DNA of 64,000 nt from Streptomyces sp. IMTB 2501 (GCF_001953885.1 NZ_MQUS01000035.1:1-64000); one strand, 5' to 3'; counted from the first letter of the stretch, positions 28,401 through 37,456 are shown. Translations and numbers: made by a program. The notes: generated by a model from the letters alone, not told the origin.

Positions 28401-29271
28401 GATGACCGAGGCGCGTGACGTCCGCATGGGCATGCTCGGCCAGTCCAACCAGCCCGCGCACCACATCCCGTACATGTACGACGCGGCCGGCGAGCCCTGG
28501 AAGACACAGGCGACGGTCCGCGAGATCCTCTCCCGGCTCTACGCCGGCAGCGAGATCGGGCAGGGTTACCACGGCGACGAGGACAACGGCGAGCAGTCGG
28601 GCTGGTACCTCTTCTCCGCGCTCGGCTTCTACCCGCTGGTCATGGGCAGCGGCGACTACTCCATCGGCTCCCCGCTGTTCAAGAAGGTCACCGTGCACCT
28701 GGAGAACGGGCGTGACCTGGTCGTCAAGGCGCCGCTGAACAGCGCGAAGAACGTCTACATCCAGGGTGTGACGTTCAACGGCCGCCCCTGGAACTCCACT
28801 TCGCTCCCCCACTCGCTGCTGGCCAGGGGCGGCGTGCTGGAGTTCGCCATGGGCGCCCAGCCCTCCAGATGGGGCACGGGCAAGGGCGCGGCCCCGGTCT
28901 CCATCACCCAGGACGACAAGGTGCCGGCGCCCCGTTCGGACGTCCTGAAGGGCGACGGGCCGCTGTTCGACAACACGTCGGCGACGGACGCGACGGTCAC
29001 CTCGGTCGACCTGCCCGTCGACCACGCCGTCGAGCCCGCCCAGTACACGCTGACCTCCTCGGCCGACCACACCAAGGCACCGACCGGCTGGACCCTCCAG
29101 GGCTCCACGGACGGCACCACCTGGCAGAACCTGGACCACCGCTCCGGCGAATCCTTCCCCTGGGACCACCAGACCCGGGCGTTCACCATCGCCTCGCCGG
29201 GCACGTACTCCAAGTACCGGCTGGTCCTGGACGGCGAGTCGACGCTGGCGGAGGTGGAACTGCTGGCCTGA
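25468..29271 (+). CDS. Secreted GH92 alpha-mannosidase with CBM32-like domains
   Basis: A 1,267-residue exported enzyme with a Sec signal peptide (about 1-33). An F5/8C (CBM32-like) carbohydrate-binding domain lies at about 75-215, then a lectin-like segment, then the GH92 catalytic region from about 405 to 1110. GH92 marks are DTPTHTGAKIVDGKVYVNNG, FWDTYRTTWPAYSF, TEARDVRMGMLGQSNQP and the late DNGEQSGWYLFSALGFYP. A second discoidin-like repeat ends the protein (GWTLQGSTDGTTW). GH92 enzymes are calcium-dependent exo-alpha-mannosidases, so it should trim mannan or N-glycan-type mannose outside the cell. ATG at 25468 has AGGAGGGG upstream. Confidence 0.93.
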   Translation: MQRRTRHRWGPAVVLTAAFVMAAGAQGAAVALPAKAPAADREFASSFEAGDPAPDWLNTVDTGPDGEKRASGVDGGYSTGIPGNVTDHVTDVRASGENTGADEVKENLVDGEPGTKWLTFAPTGWVEFDLDQPIKLRTYALTSANDYAERDPRDWTLLGSTDGKDWKTVDTRSGESFDQRFQTKSYDLAEPAEYQHFRLEITKNNGAAGILQLADVQFSTGGGGGPVPQDMLTLVDKGPTASPTAKARAGFTGTRALRYAGRHTAGGRAYSYNKVFDVNVKVGADTQLSYRVFPSMADGDRDYDATNVSLDLAFTDGTYLSDLGALDQHGFPLSPRGQGASKSLYVNQWNNVVSRIGSVAAGKTVARILVAYDSPGGPAKFRGWIDDVALKPVPAEKPQAHLSDYALTTRGTNSSGSFSRGNNFPATALPHGFNFWTPVTNASSLSWLYEYARANNDDNLPTIQAFSASHEPSPWMGDRQTFQVMPSAASGTPDTGPEARQLPFRHENETARPYYYGVRFENGLKAEMTPTDHAAMLRFTYPGDDASVLFDNITEQAGLTLDKENGTVTGFSDVKSGLSTGATRLFVYGEFDKPVTDSGSSGVKGYLRFDAGSDHTVTLRLATSLISVDQAKDNLRQEIPDGTSFDTVKSQAQHAWDKLLGKVEVEGATPDQLTTLYSSMYRLYLYPNSGFEKVGDTYQYASPFSPMQSQDTPTHTGAKIVDGKVYVNNGFWDTYRTTWPAYSFLTPSQAGEMIDGFVQQYKDGGWTSRWSSPGYADLMTGTSSDVAFADAYVKGVRFDAKAAYQAALKNATVVPPMSGVGRKGMTTSPFLGYTSTATTEGLSWAMEGYVNDYGIAQMGAALYKKTGEKHYKDESEYFLNRARDYVNLFDSKAGFFQGRDGNGNWRLDSSKYDPRVWGYDYTETNGWGDAFTVPQDSRGLANLYGGRQGLADKLDAFFSTPETASPEFVGSYGGVIHEMTEARDVRMGMLGQSNQPAHHIPYMYDAAGEPWKTQATVREILSRLYAGSEIGQGYHGDEDNGEQSGWYLFSALGFYPLVMGSGDYSIGSPLFKKVTVHLENGRDLVVKAPLNSAKNVYIQGVTFNGRPWNSTSLPHSLLARGGVLEFAMGAQPSRWGTGKGAAPVSITQDDKVPAPRSDVLKGDGPLFDNTSATDATVTSVDLPVDHAVEPAQYTLTSSADHTKAPTGWTLQGSTDGTTWQNLDHRSGESFPWDHQTRAFTIASPGTYSKYRLVLDGESTLAEVELLA

Positions 29272-29291
29272 CGGACACAACGCCCGACGGA

Positions 29292-29339
29292 CACGGGAGA
29301 GCGGCCGTCCCTCGCGCGAGGGACGGCCGCTCTCCCGTG
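29292..29339. terminator. Bidirectional terminator between convergent GH92 genes
   Basis: A perfect 48-base palindrome (24 + 24) lying between the two stop codons, 20 bases from the first and 7 from the second. It can fold on either transcript. Confidence 0.85.
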
Positions 29340-29346
29340 CCGCGGT

Positions 29347-32300
29347 TCAGCCGGTGGCCAGGGTGAACACGTGCAGGTCCCCGTTCCTCGGGAGCCTGAC
29401 GCTCGCGATGGTCCTGCCGTCCGGGGCCGTGAACGGCTTGGTGGCGAAGACATAGGCGGGCACCGGGTCCTCGCCGGCGCCCGCGACATTGCGGTACGGC
29501 GTCCTGGCGACGACCTCGTTGCCGTACTGGACGGTGCCGGCTCCGCCGCCGACGGTCCAGTCGGTGAAGGAGAGGTCGACGGTACCGGTCGTGCCGTCGG
29601 TGTAGGTGACGGTCGCCGCCGCCTGCTGGTTGCCGTTGACCGCACTGCCGAGGAAGGACAACTTTCTTGTGGGCGCGGGCAGTTCGATGGTCTGGCCGGC
29701 TCCGGAGGCGTTGTCCGGGCGGCCGTCGGGTGAGTTCGGCCAGGTGAAGACGAGGCCGTCGATCGTGGACCGCCCGCCCGGGGTCAGGCCGGCCGCGGTG
29801 AGGGCCTGGCGGGAGTAGCTCCTGCCGCCGCCGTCGTAGTCGGCCTCGTCGTGGACACCCGTGTCGTCGGAGACACCGGTCGTGTCGCAGGCGGCGAGGA
29901 GGGTGCCGGGGGCGGCCACCGTGAGCGCGATCGGCTGCTCGTACGACGTGTCGCCCGAGGTCACCGCCACCTTGACGTCGGAGAAGCCCTGCTCGGCGTC
30001 CTTGGCTGCGGTGAGGGTGATCTCCTGGGCGCCGCCGCCGACCGTGCCCTCGGCGGGCGTGGCCGTGACGCCGGGCGGGGTGTCCACCCGGAAGCGCACA
30101 TCGGGGCCGGTGCCGCCGTTCAGGGACAGCGCGCGTAATCCGATCCTGGTGCTGTCACCGGGTGCGAGCGTGGCGGCGGTGGGGCCGACACCGATCTGGT
30201 AGGGCTGCTCGCCCTCGCGGAACGACGGCGGCGGGCTGTCCGCGCCCCAGTCCCGCTCCGGGGCGGCGGACAGGGTGTAGTCGAGCCGGCCGCCGTCACG
30301 GACGAAGGACGCCGGCAGCCAAGGGCGGTCGCTGGTACGGCCGTTGACGCTCAGGGACTCGATGTACGGGGCGTCGGGCGCCGCGCCGGTCGCGCGGATG
30401 GAGATGTCGTTGCCCTGTGGCCGGCTGATCTCCACACGCTCGAACAGGGGGGAGGCAAGGACCAGTTCGGCACGGGACGGCACCTGCGGGTACATGCCGA
30501 GGGCCGAGAAGACGTACCAGGAGGACATCGCGCCGAGGTCGTCGTTGCCCGGGATGCCGCCGGGCGCGGTCGACCACAGCTGCCGCATCGCGGCCCGCAC
30601 GGTCTCCTGGGTCTTGTACGGGGCGCCCGCGTAGTCGTAGAGGTAGGGGACGTTGATCGACGGCTCGTTGTCCAGCTCGGACTTGGTGCCGCCCTGGCCG
30701 GTGAGGGCCCAGCCGCCGTCGGCCGTGTGGAAGAAGTCGTCCAGCCGGGCGAGTGCCTTGTCGCGGCCGCCCAGCGCGGCGAACAGGCCCGCCGGGTCGT
30801 GCGGGACCATCCAGGTGTACTGGGCCGCCGTACCCTCGACGAAGCCGTTGCCCGTGTCCGGGGTGAAGCCGGTGACCCAGCTGCCGTCGGCCTTGCGGCC
30901 GGCGATGTAGCCGCCGCTCCGGTCGGCCGCGATGTCGAAGCTGTTCTGCCACCACTGGGCCCGGCGGGCGAACGTGGCCGCCGTGTCCCTCTCCCCTGCC
31001 GCCGCCGCGAGTTGGGACAGGGAGAAGTCGGCGGTGGACATCTCCAGGGTCTCGGCGGCGCCGCCCCAGGCATTGGAGACGCTCGGCATGTAGTGCAGCC
31101 TGAGGTACTTGTCGAGCGAGGGCCGCTGGCCGGCGGACAGCACCGGCTTGCCCGCCGGGGAGAGGTCCTGCTCGGTGGGGACGGTTGCCGCCTTCACCAG
31201 CGAGTCCAGCGCGCCGCGCAGGTCGAAGTCGGTGCCGCCGAAGGCACGGATGCCGGCCAGCGCGGTCGGCGAGGGGTCGCCGTTCATGACATGGGTGCCG
31301 CTCGCGCCGTGCAACCAGCGGTCCCAGGTCCCGCCGTTCTGCCGGGCCAGCTCGTACAGCGACTGGGCGATGTCGGAGCCGGTGCGCGGATCGAGCAGGG
31401 TGAGCAGTTGCAGCTGGTCACGGTAGACGTCCCAGCCGGAGAAGGTGCCGTACTGGGCATGCTGGCGACGGTCGGCCCTGTGCACCCCTGCGTCGGCGCC
31501 CCGGTACCTGCCGTCGGCGTCGCTGATGACGTTCGGGTGCAGCAGCGCGTGGTAGAGCGCGGTGTAGAAGGTGGTGCGGTCGGCGTCCGTGCCGCCGCCG
31601 ACACGGACGGCGCCGAGCCGCTCGCGCCAGGCCCGGCGGGCCGCGCCCTCGACCGCCTCGAAGGAGCGGCCGGGCGGGTTCTCGGCGGCGAGGTTGGCCT
31701 CGGCGGCCTGCTTGCTGACGTAGGAGATGCCCACCCTGACGTTGACCGGACCGGTGCCGGGCGCGAACGCGACGTAGCCGCCGGCGCCCTTGCCCGCGAC
31801 GGGCCGCCCGCCGTGCGCGAAGCCTCCGGTGCCGCCGGTCGCCGCCAGTGACCCGGGGCTGAGCTTGTCGTCCTGCCAGGTGCCGGCGGTCTTGAAGGGC
31901 CGGTCGAAGCGGGCGGTGAAGTACAGGGTGTAGTAGGCGCGCCGGCCTTCCGGGTCGAGGTAGCCGCAGAAGTCGCCGGAGGTGACCGAGCCGGAGACGG
32001 TGCGGGTGTCCGGGTCGATCGTGACGGCCGAATCCGCCGATCCCACCTCGGAGCCGGAGGTGCGCACCAGCAGCGAGGCGGGCTTGCCGGGCGGGAAGGT
32101 GAAGCGGGCCGAGCCGGTGCGCGCGGTGGCGGTGAGGTCGGCGGTGACCCCGGAGGCCAGTCCCACCCGGTAGTGGCCGGGCTCGGCGGTCTCGTCGCGG
32201 TGGCTGAAACCGGAGGCGTAGACGGCGTCCTTCGTGTCGCTCGCCGGGGACGAGGTGACCTCGCCGGTGTACGGGAAGAAGGGGACGTCGCCGCTGCCGC

Positions 32301-32613
32301 CGGCGCAGCCGGTGCCGGACATGTGGGTGAGGCTGAAGCCCCGGATGCGGGTGGCGTCGTACTGGTAGCCGCCGGGCGCGGCGGTCCTGGTGGCGTCCCC
32401 CCGGGTGTTCTCGGGGCTCCAGGACAGCATGCCGAAGGGCACGACGGCGCCCGGGAAGACATCGCCGCCGTTGCTGGTGCCGATCAGCGGATCGACGTAC
32501 CGGGTGGGGTCCTTGACGAGGCCGGGGGGTGCGGCGGTCTTTGCGAGGGCGGGGGTGCCGCCGCCGAGCGTGAGCGCGGCGGCCAGCAGCAGGGACAAGG
32601 GTCTGAAACGCAT
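29347..32613 (-). CDS. Secreted GH92 alpha-mannosidase with NEW3-like and C-terminal beta domains
   Basis: 1,088 residues with a Sec signal peptide (about 1-25, ending PALAKT). GH92 N-domain motifs are DPLIGTSNGGDVFPGA and GFSLTHMSGTGCAGG. Catalytic-domain motifs are FSGWDVYRDQLQLL, NEPSINVPYLYDYAGAPYKT and DDLGAMSSWYVFSALGMYPQ. After about residue 790 come a NEW3-like beta-sandwich and a C-terminal domain of the type found in other secreted actinobacterial GH92 enzymes. ATG at 32613 has AGGAGGAAGG upstream. The gene is convergent with the other GH92 gene and shares its operator sequence, so they probably attack the same mannose polymer. Confidence 0.93.
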   Translation of the reverse strand: MRFRPLSLLLAAALTLGGGTPALAKTAAPPGLVKDPTRYVDPLIGTSNGGDVFPGAVVPFGMLSWSPENTRGDATRTAAPGGYQYDATRIRGFSLTHMSGTGCAGGSGDVPFFPYTGEVTSSPASDTKDAVYASGFSHRDETAEPGHYRVGLASGVTADLTATARTGSARFTFPPGKPASLLVRTSGSEVGSADSAVTIDPDTRTVSGSVTSGDFCGYLDPEGRRAYYTLYFTARFDRPFKTAGTWQDDKLSPGSLAATGGTGGFAHGGRPVAGKGAGGYVAFAPGTGPVNVRVGISYVSKQAAEANLAAENPPGRSFEAVEGAARRAWRERLGAVRVGGGTDADRTTFYTALYHALLHPNVISDADGRYRGADAGVHRADRRQHAQYGTFSGWDVYRDQLQLLTLLDPRTGSDIAQSLYELARQNGGTWDRWLHGASGTHVMNGDPSPTALAGIRAFGGTDFDLRGALDSLVKAATVPTEQDLSPAGKPVLSAGQRPSLDKYLRLHYMPSVSNAWGGAAETLEMSTADFSLSQLAAAAGERDTAATFARRAQWWQNSFDIAADRSGGYIAGRKADGSWVTGFTPDTGNGFVEGTAAQYTWMVPHDPAGLFAALGGRDKALARLDDFFHTADGGWALTGQGGTKSELDNEPSINVPYLYDYAGAPYKTQETVRAAMRQLWSTAPGGIPGNDDLGAMSSWYVFSALGMYPQVPSRAELVLASPLFERVEISRPQGNDISIRATGAAPDAPYIESLSVNGRTSDRPWLPASFVRDGGRLDYTLSAAPERDWGADSPPPSFREGEQPYQIGVGPTAATLAPGDSTRIGLRALSLNGGTGPDVRFRVDTPPGVTATPAEGTVGGGAQEITLTAAKDAEQGFSDVKVAVTSGDTSYEQPIALTVAAPGTLLAACDTTGVSDDTGVHDEADYDGGGRSYSRQALTAAGLTPGGRSTIDGLVFTWPNSPDGRPDNASGAGQTIELPAPTRKLSFLGSAVNGNQQAAATVTYTDGTTGTVDLSFTDWTVGGGAGTVQYGNEVVARTPYRNVAGAGEDPVPAYVFATKPFTAPDGRTIASVRLPRNGDLHVFTLATG

Positions 32614-32763
32614 GGCGCGGCCCTTCCTCCTGACGGACCGGTCGCGCACCACAGGTCGCACAAGCCGCAGGACGGTAACGTGCGTCACCGGTACCACGGA
32701 AGACCGCGTACGCCCCGCCAGACACACGGCCGGGATCATTCGGTCGGGCTACCCAAGTGGCCT

Positions 32764-32775
32764 GACATCGTTGTC
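32764..32775. promoter_or_regulatory. GACATCGTTGTC operator, secondary site
   Basis: Differs from the GH92 operator palindrome at one of 12 positions. Its centre is 43 bases from the perfect site at 32807-32818, about four helical turns, which would allow cooperative binding or a small loop. Confidence 0.55.
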
Positions 32776-32806
32776 GATTGCAGCGGTAGAGGCATGCGCA
32801 GACCAA

Positions 32807-32818
32807 GACAACGTTGTC
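32807..32818. promoter_or_regulatory. GACAACGTTGTC operator upstream of second GH92 gene
   Basis: Identical over 12 bases to the operator at 25427-25438. On the minus strand it overlaps the probable -35 (TTGTCT) of the second GH92 gene. Confidence 0.65.
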
Positions 32819-33003
32819 CCGGACTGTGTCCTTCGTCACCAGAGCGCCCGAGCGGACCGGGCGGAGCAGACTGGGAAAGAGGCCCTGCGGGCTCGCAACC
32901 TGAGGGGCGAGAGTTTCCTCGTGTGATGCGCGAGGCGGTGAATATGTGTCCGCTTACCGGACCAGCCATAGGCAGCGAGACCAACCAGTGCTACAAATGC
33001 CGC

Positions 33004-35697
33004 ATGTCGGATGCATTCGCCCGATTCAGGCGTAGCTTCTGGCGCTTCAAGGCCGGCACGAGCCCGCGCAGCGTCTGGGGGCAGGTCTTCCTTCTGCAGG
33101 CGGCCCTCGTGGTACTGCTCGTGGTCTGCGGCGTCATCGCTCTCGTCCTGCAGTCGCAGCGTGACACCAGCAGCGAGGCCCGGCGCCGGTCCATCGCCGT
33201 CGCGCAGACCTTCGCGCACTCTCCCGGCGTACTGCAGGCGCTGAGCACCCCCGACCCGTCCAAGGTGCTCCAGCCCCTCACCGAGGCGGCACGCAGGTCC
33301 GCGGGTGTCGACTTCATCGTGGTCATGAACACCAAGGGCATCCGCTACACCCATCCCATGCCGAGCAAGATCGGACACCGGTTCGTGGGCGAGATCGGAC
33401 CGTCCCTGGCCGGGAAGGTCTACACCGAGACGGTCCACGGCCCGCTCGGCCACGAGGAACAGGCGACCGTTCCCATCTACGACACCCACGGCAAGGTCAC
33501 GGCCCTCGTCTCCGCCGGGCTCAAGGTCATCAACGTGACCAGCGAGGTGGACCGTCAGCTGCCGATCATCCTGGCCGCCGGGGCCGGAGCGCTGGTGGTG
33601 TCGACCGGCGGTACGGCGCTGGTGGGCCGGCGACTGCGACGGCAGACGCACAGCCTGGCACCGGACGAGATGACCCGTATGTACGAGCACCACGACACGG
33701 TGCTGCACTCGGTGCGTGAGGGCGTGCTCATCGTCGGGGAGGACGGGCGGCTGCTGCTGGTGAACGACGAGGCCAGACGCCTGCTGGAGCTGCCCCCCGA
33801 TACCGAGGGGCGCACCGTGCGGGAGCTGGGGGGCCTCGATCCCGCGACGGTGGAGCTGCTCGCCTCCGGGCGCGACGCCTCCGACGAGGTGCACTTCGCC
33901 GGGGGCCGGCTGCTGGCGGTCAACCAGCGGCCCACGGACCGGGCGAGCGGCCTGTACGCGACCGTGGTGACACTCCGGGACTGCACCGAACTGCAGGCCG
34001 TCACCGGCCGGGCGGAGGTGACCCGGGAGCGGCTGGAGCTGCTGTACGACGCGGGCCTGGGCATCGGCAGCAGCCTCGACGTGATGCGGACGGCCGACGA
34101 GCTGGCGCGGGTGGCCGTACCCCGCTTCGCCGACTTCGTCACCGTGGACCTGGCCGACGCCGTGCTGCACGGCGAGGAACCGGCTCCCACGGCGACGGAC
34201 ATGCGTCGCGTCGCGGTGAGCGGCATCCGGGACGATCACCCGCTCTACGAGAAGGGCCGGCTGATCGACTTCCTGCCCTCCACCCCGCAGGCCCGCGGCT
34301 ACAGCGCCGGCCGCACCGAGCTGGTGACCGATCTGGCGACCGCGGGCGGCTGGCGCGAGCAGGATCCGCAGCGCGCCCGGCAGATACTGGACTACGGCAT
34401 CCACTCGCTCATCTCCGCCCCCATCCAGGCCCGCGGCGTCGTGCTGGGCATGGCCAACTTCTGGCGTTCCAAACGGGAGCCCTTCGACGAGGAGGAACTG
34501 TCGCTGGCGGAGGAGCTGGTGGCGCGCGCCGCGGTCAGCATCGACAACGCGCGCCGGTACACCCGCGAGCACGCGCTGGCCGTGACCCTCCAGCGCAGTC
34601 TGCTGCCGCGGGCACTGCCCGCGCAGAGCGCCCTCGACGTGGCCTACCGCTATCTCCCCGCCCAGTCGGGTGTGAGCGGCGACTGGTTCGACGTGATCCC
34701 GCTGCCGGGGAGCCGGGTGGCACTGGCCGTCGGCGATGTCGTCGGGCACGGTCTGCACGCCGCCGCGACGATGGGCCGGCTGCGGACCGCGGTGCACAAC
34801 TTCTCCACCCTCGACCTGCCGCCCGACGAGCTGCTCAGCCATCTGGACGACCTGGTCGGCCGCATCGACCAGGACGAGGCCTGCGCGGAGACGAACGGCG
34901 AGATCGTGGGTGCGACCTGCGTGTACGCGATCTATGACCCGGTGACGCGGCGTTGTGTGATGGCGCGGGCCGGGCATCTGACGCCCGCGCTGGTCGCGCC
35001 GGACGGCAGTGTCGTCTTCCCCGATCTGCCGGCCGGGCCGCCGCTGGGCCTCGGCGGTATGCCGTTCCAGGCGGCCGAGTTCGAGCTGGCGGAGGGCAGC
35101 CAGCTCGCGTTGTACACCGACGGCCTGGTCGAGGACCGCTCGCGCGATCTGGACGTGGGGATGGAGCTGCTGCGCCGGTCGCTGGCGGGGCACCCCGACC
35201 GGCCGCCGGAGGAGAGCTGCCAGGCGGTGCTGGAGGAGCTGCTGCCCGAGCGCCCCAGGGACGACGTCGCCCTGCTCATCGCGCGCACCCGGGCGCTGCC
35301 GGCCGAGCGGGTCGCCGACTGGGACGTGCCGCGCGACCCGGCCGCCGTGTCGGGGATGCGCGCCGCCGTGTCCGACAAGCTGGCGCAATGGGGCCTGTCC
35401 GAGCTGGGCTTCGGCATGGAACTCGTGCTGAGCGAGCTGATCACCAATGCCATCCGCTACGGCTCCGACCCGATCCATGTGCGGCTGATCCATGACCGCA
35501 CACTGATCTGCGAGGTCGCCGACGGCAGCAGCACCTCGCCGCATCTGCGGTACGCGGCGACGACCGACGAGGGTGGACGGGGCCTGTTCCTGGTCTCGCA
35601 ACTGGCCGAGCGCTGGGGCACCCGGTACACCCCGCAGGGCAAGGTGATCTGGGCCGAGCTGACGGTGCCGGACCTGGACGCGCTGCTCGCGGAGTGA
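33004..35697 (+). CDS. Membrane SpoIIE-type PP2C phosphatase with sensor, PAS, GAF and anti-sigma-kinase-like domains
   Basis: 897 residues. In order: transmembrane helix (about 25-45), extracytoplasmic CitA/DcuS-like sensor (about 50-175), second helix (about 180-205), PAS (about 225-330), GAF (about 350-510), SpoIIE PP2C phosphatase (about 530-760; SGDWFDVIPLPGS, VGDVVGHGLHAA, PRDDVALLIART) and a C-terminal HATPase like RsbW (about 770-890; ELVLSELITNAIRYG, DEGGRGLFLV). Such proteins set anti-anti-sigma phosphorylation and so sigma-factor activity. ATG at 33004 is chosen since codon bias begins there. An alternative ATG at 32944 has a fair SD but a rare-codon leader. Convergent with the histidine kinase. 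Confidence 0.9.
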   Translation: MSDAFARFRRSFWRFKAGTSPRSVWGQVFLLQAALVVLLVVCGVIALVLQSQRDTSSEARRRSIAVAQTFAHSPGVLQALSTPDPSKVLQPLTEAARRSAGVDFIVVMNTKGIRYTHPMPSKIGHRFVGEIGPSLAGKVYTETVHGPLGHEEQATVPIYDTHGKVTALVSAGLKVINVTSEVDRQLPIILAAGAGALVVSTGGTALVGRRLRRQTHSLAPDEMTRMYEHHDTVLHSVREGVLIVGEDGRLLLVNDEARRLLELPPDTEGRTVRELGGLDPATVELLASGRDASDEVHFAGGRLLAVNQRPTDRASGLYATVVTLRDCTELQAVTGRAEVTRERLELLYDAGLGIGSSLDVMRTADELARVAVPRFADFVTVDLADAVLHGEEPAPTATDMRRVAVSGIRDDHPLYEKGRLIDFLPSTPQARGYSAGRTELVTDLATAGGWREQDPQRARQILDYGIHSLISAPIQARGVVLGMANFWRSKREPFDEEELSLAEELVARAAVSIDNARRYTREHALAVTLQRSLLPRALPAQSALDVAYRYLPAQSGVSGDWFDVIPLPGSRVALAVGDVVGHGLHAAATMGRLRTAVHNFSTLDLPPDELLSHLDDLVGRIDQDEACAETNGEIVGATCVYAIYDPVTRRCVMARAGHLTPALVAPDGSVVFPDLPAGPPLGLGGMPFQAAEFELAEGSQLALYTDGLVEDRSRDLDVGMELLRRSLAGHPDRPPEESCQAVLEELLPERPRDDVALLIARTRALPAERVADWDVPRDPAAVSGMRAAVSDKLAQWGLSELGFGMELVLSELITNAIRYGSDPIHVRLIHDRTLICEVADGSSTSPHLRYAATTDEGGRGLFLVSQLAERWGTRYTPQGKVIWAELTVPDLDALLAE

Positions 35698-35720
35698 GGC
35701 GGACCGACGCGTACCGCGGG

Positions 35721-37456
35721 TCAGGCGGAGCTGCCGAGCGGGCGGGAGGCCTGGCGTCCGGTGGCGGGTGGGCGGGCCGGCGCCGGCCGTCCGGACGGCG
35801 GGAACGAAGGGTCGGACGCGGGGAACTCCGCCGTGAACTCCGTCCGGCCGGGGACGCTGTCCACATGGACGGTACCGCCGTGGGCGTGGGTGATCGCCGC
35901 CGCCACGGCCAGCCCCAGGCCCGAGCCGCCCTCGCTGAGGCCCGTGCGGGTGCGGGAGGCGTCGGCGCGGGTGAAGGGATCGAAGACCGCGGGGAGGAGG
36001 TCGCGTGGAATGCCGGGACCGTCGTCGCGGACCCGGAGGGTGTGGTGGCCGGCGGAGGTCTCGACGGCGACGCTGACCGTCGTACCGGGCGGGGTGTGCA
36101 CACGGGCGTTGGCCAGCAGGGCGGCCACCGCCTGCCGCAGGCGTGGGCCGTCGCCCGTGACCAGGAGGGGGAACTCCAGGGGGAGTTCGACCCGCCACAC
36201 ATGATCCGCACCGGCCGTGCGGGCGTCCCGTACCGCCTCCGCGACCACCACCGCGAGGTCCACCTCGGCCGACTGCGGGGACCGGCCCTCGGTGAGGCGG
36301 GCGAGCAGCAGCAGGTTCTCGACCAGGCCGGTCATCCGGGCCGACTCCGCGCCGATCCGGCGCCAGGCGGGATCGGCGGTGCCCGGCCCGAGGCCGCGGT
36401 TCATCAGCTCGGCGTAGCCGGCGATGGAGGCGAGCGGGGTGCGCAGTTCGTGGCCGGCGTCGGCGATGAAGCGGCGCATCCGTTCCTCGCTGCGCCGGCG
36501 TTCGGCGGACGAGGCCTCGACCAGGCCGGTCATCCGGGCCGACTCCGCGCCGATCCGGCGCCAGGCGGGATCGGCGGTGCCCGGCCCGAGGCCGCGGTTC
36601 ATCAGCTCGGCGTAGCCGGCGATGGAGGCGAGCGGGGTGCGCAGCTCGTGGCCGGCGTCGGCGATGAAGCGGCGCATCCGTTCCTCGCTGCGCCGGCGTT
36701 CGGCGGACGAGGCCTCGACCTGGTCGATCATCCGGTTGAGGGCGGCACCGACCTGGCCGGGGTCGGCGTCGGGTGCGGGGACGCGGGCGAGGACGGCGGG
36801 CCGGTCCGGTTCGAGCGGCGCCCGGGCGATCCGGGCGGCGGTGGCGGCGACCCGGCGGAACGGGCGCAGGTGCCGCCGTACGGCGAGAGCGCAGCCGCCG
36901 CCCGCGAGAGCGAGTGCGACGCCGCCGGCCGCGGCCTCGATCCGGACGAGTCCGCCGAGGGTGTGCCGTAGGTCGTCCGGGGGCAGGCCGGCCAGGACGC
37001 GGATGCCGCTCGCGTCGAGGGCGGTGACACGGTAGGTGCCGAGGCCGGGGACGGTACGGGTGTGGGCCGCGCCTCGTCGGGGACTCCGGTGAGGGCGGAG
37101 CGCTGGGCCGCGGTGAGCGCGCGGGGCCGGTCGTCGGGGCGGACGACCGCGGCGGTCAGGACCTCGCCGCCGGTGTCGAACCGGGCGGCGAGGAGTCCGC
37201 AGGGATGGCCGCCGGTACCGAGGAAGGTGAGGTCGGCGGGGCGTTCGGGGCGGCGCGCGGCACCGGTCACCCCGTACTCGGCGGCGTCACTCACCCGGCC
37301 GTCCAACTCGGCTGTCAGATAGGCGTGTTGGGCGAGGACGGTGGTGAGCCCGAGCCCGCCGCACACGCAGACGAGGATCGCGGTGAGCAGGAGCGGCAGG
37401 CTGGTGCGGAGGGGGCGGGGTGGACGGCGGGTGCGGGACAGGAGGCGGCGAGTCAT
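35721..37456 (-). pseudogene. Two-component sensor histidine kinase, frameshifted, with duplicated HisKA domain
   Basis: The N-terminal part runs from ATG 37456 (AGGAG seven bases upstream) through a transmembrane helix and a short extracytoplasmic region to about ARPT. There the frame goes out of register near 37061-37072, and the continuation HTRTVPGLGTYRV is in another frame; a single missing base restores it. The second part carries HAMP and HisKA, the latter present twice in tandem (two GHELRTPL phosphoacceptor boxes), then HATPase_c with NARVHTPPG, DDGPGIP and GGSGLGLA. No response-regulator gene is adjacent. Either a decaying kinase or a one-base assembly error; the duplication is independent of that question. 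Confidence 0.8.
36318..36720. repeat. 198-bp in-frame tandem duplication within the kinase gene
   Basis: Bases 36318-36522 and 36516-36720 repeat with a period of 198 bp and I see one mismatch (T at 36447 against C at 36645). It doubles 66 residues spanning the HisKA phosphoacceptor helix. Near-identity implies a recent event. Confidence 0.9.

Larger units (their letters stand above)
32614..33003. other. Divergent interval between second GH92 gene and SpoIIE-type gene
   Basis: 390 bases. It contains two operators (32764-32775, 32807-32818) and, on the minus strand, a possible promoter between them (TTGTCT, 17 bases, TACCGC). No gene is seen; codon bias is absent up to 33003. Confidence 0.5.

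Noticed and set aside
29272..29346. Small gene between the GH92 genes
   Set aside because: The interval is almost wholly a 48-base palindrome and is better explained as a bidirectional terminator.
32944..33003. Alternative upstream start of the SpoIIE-type protein with a fair SD
   Set aside because: The extra 20 codons include several codons rare in Streptomyces (TGT, CTT, GGA, CCA, ATA), so coding probably begins at 33004.
32836..36198. Minus-strand open frame of over 1,100 codons opposite the SpoIIE-type gene
   Set aside because: Antisense shadow: composition is dominated by Arg, Gly, His and Asp and it crosses three real features.
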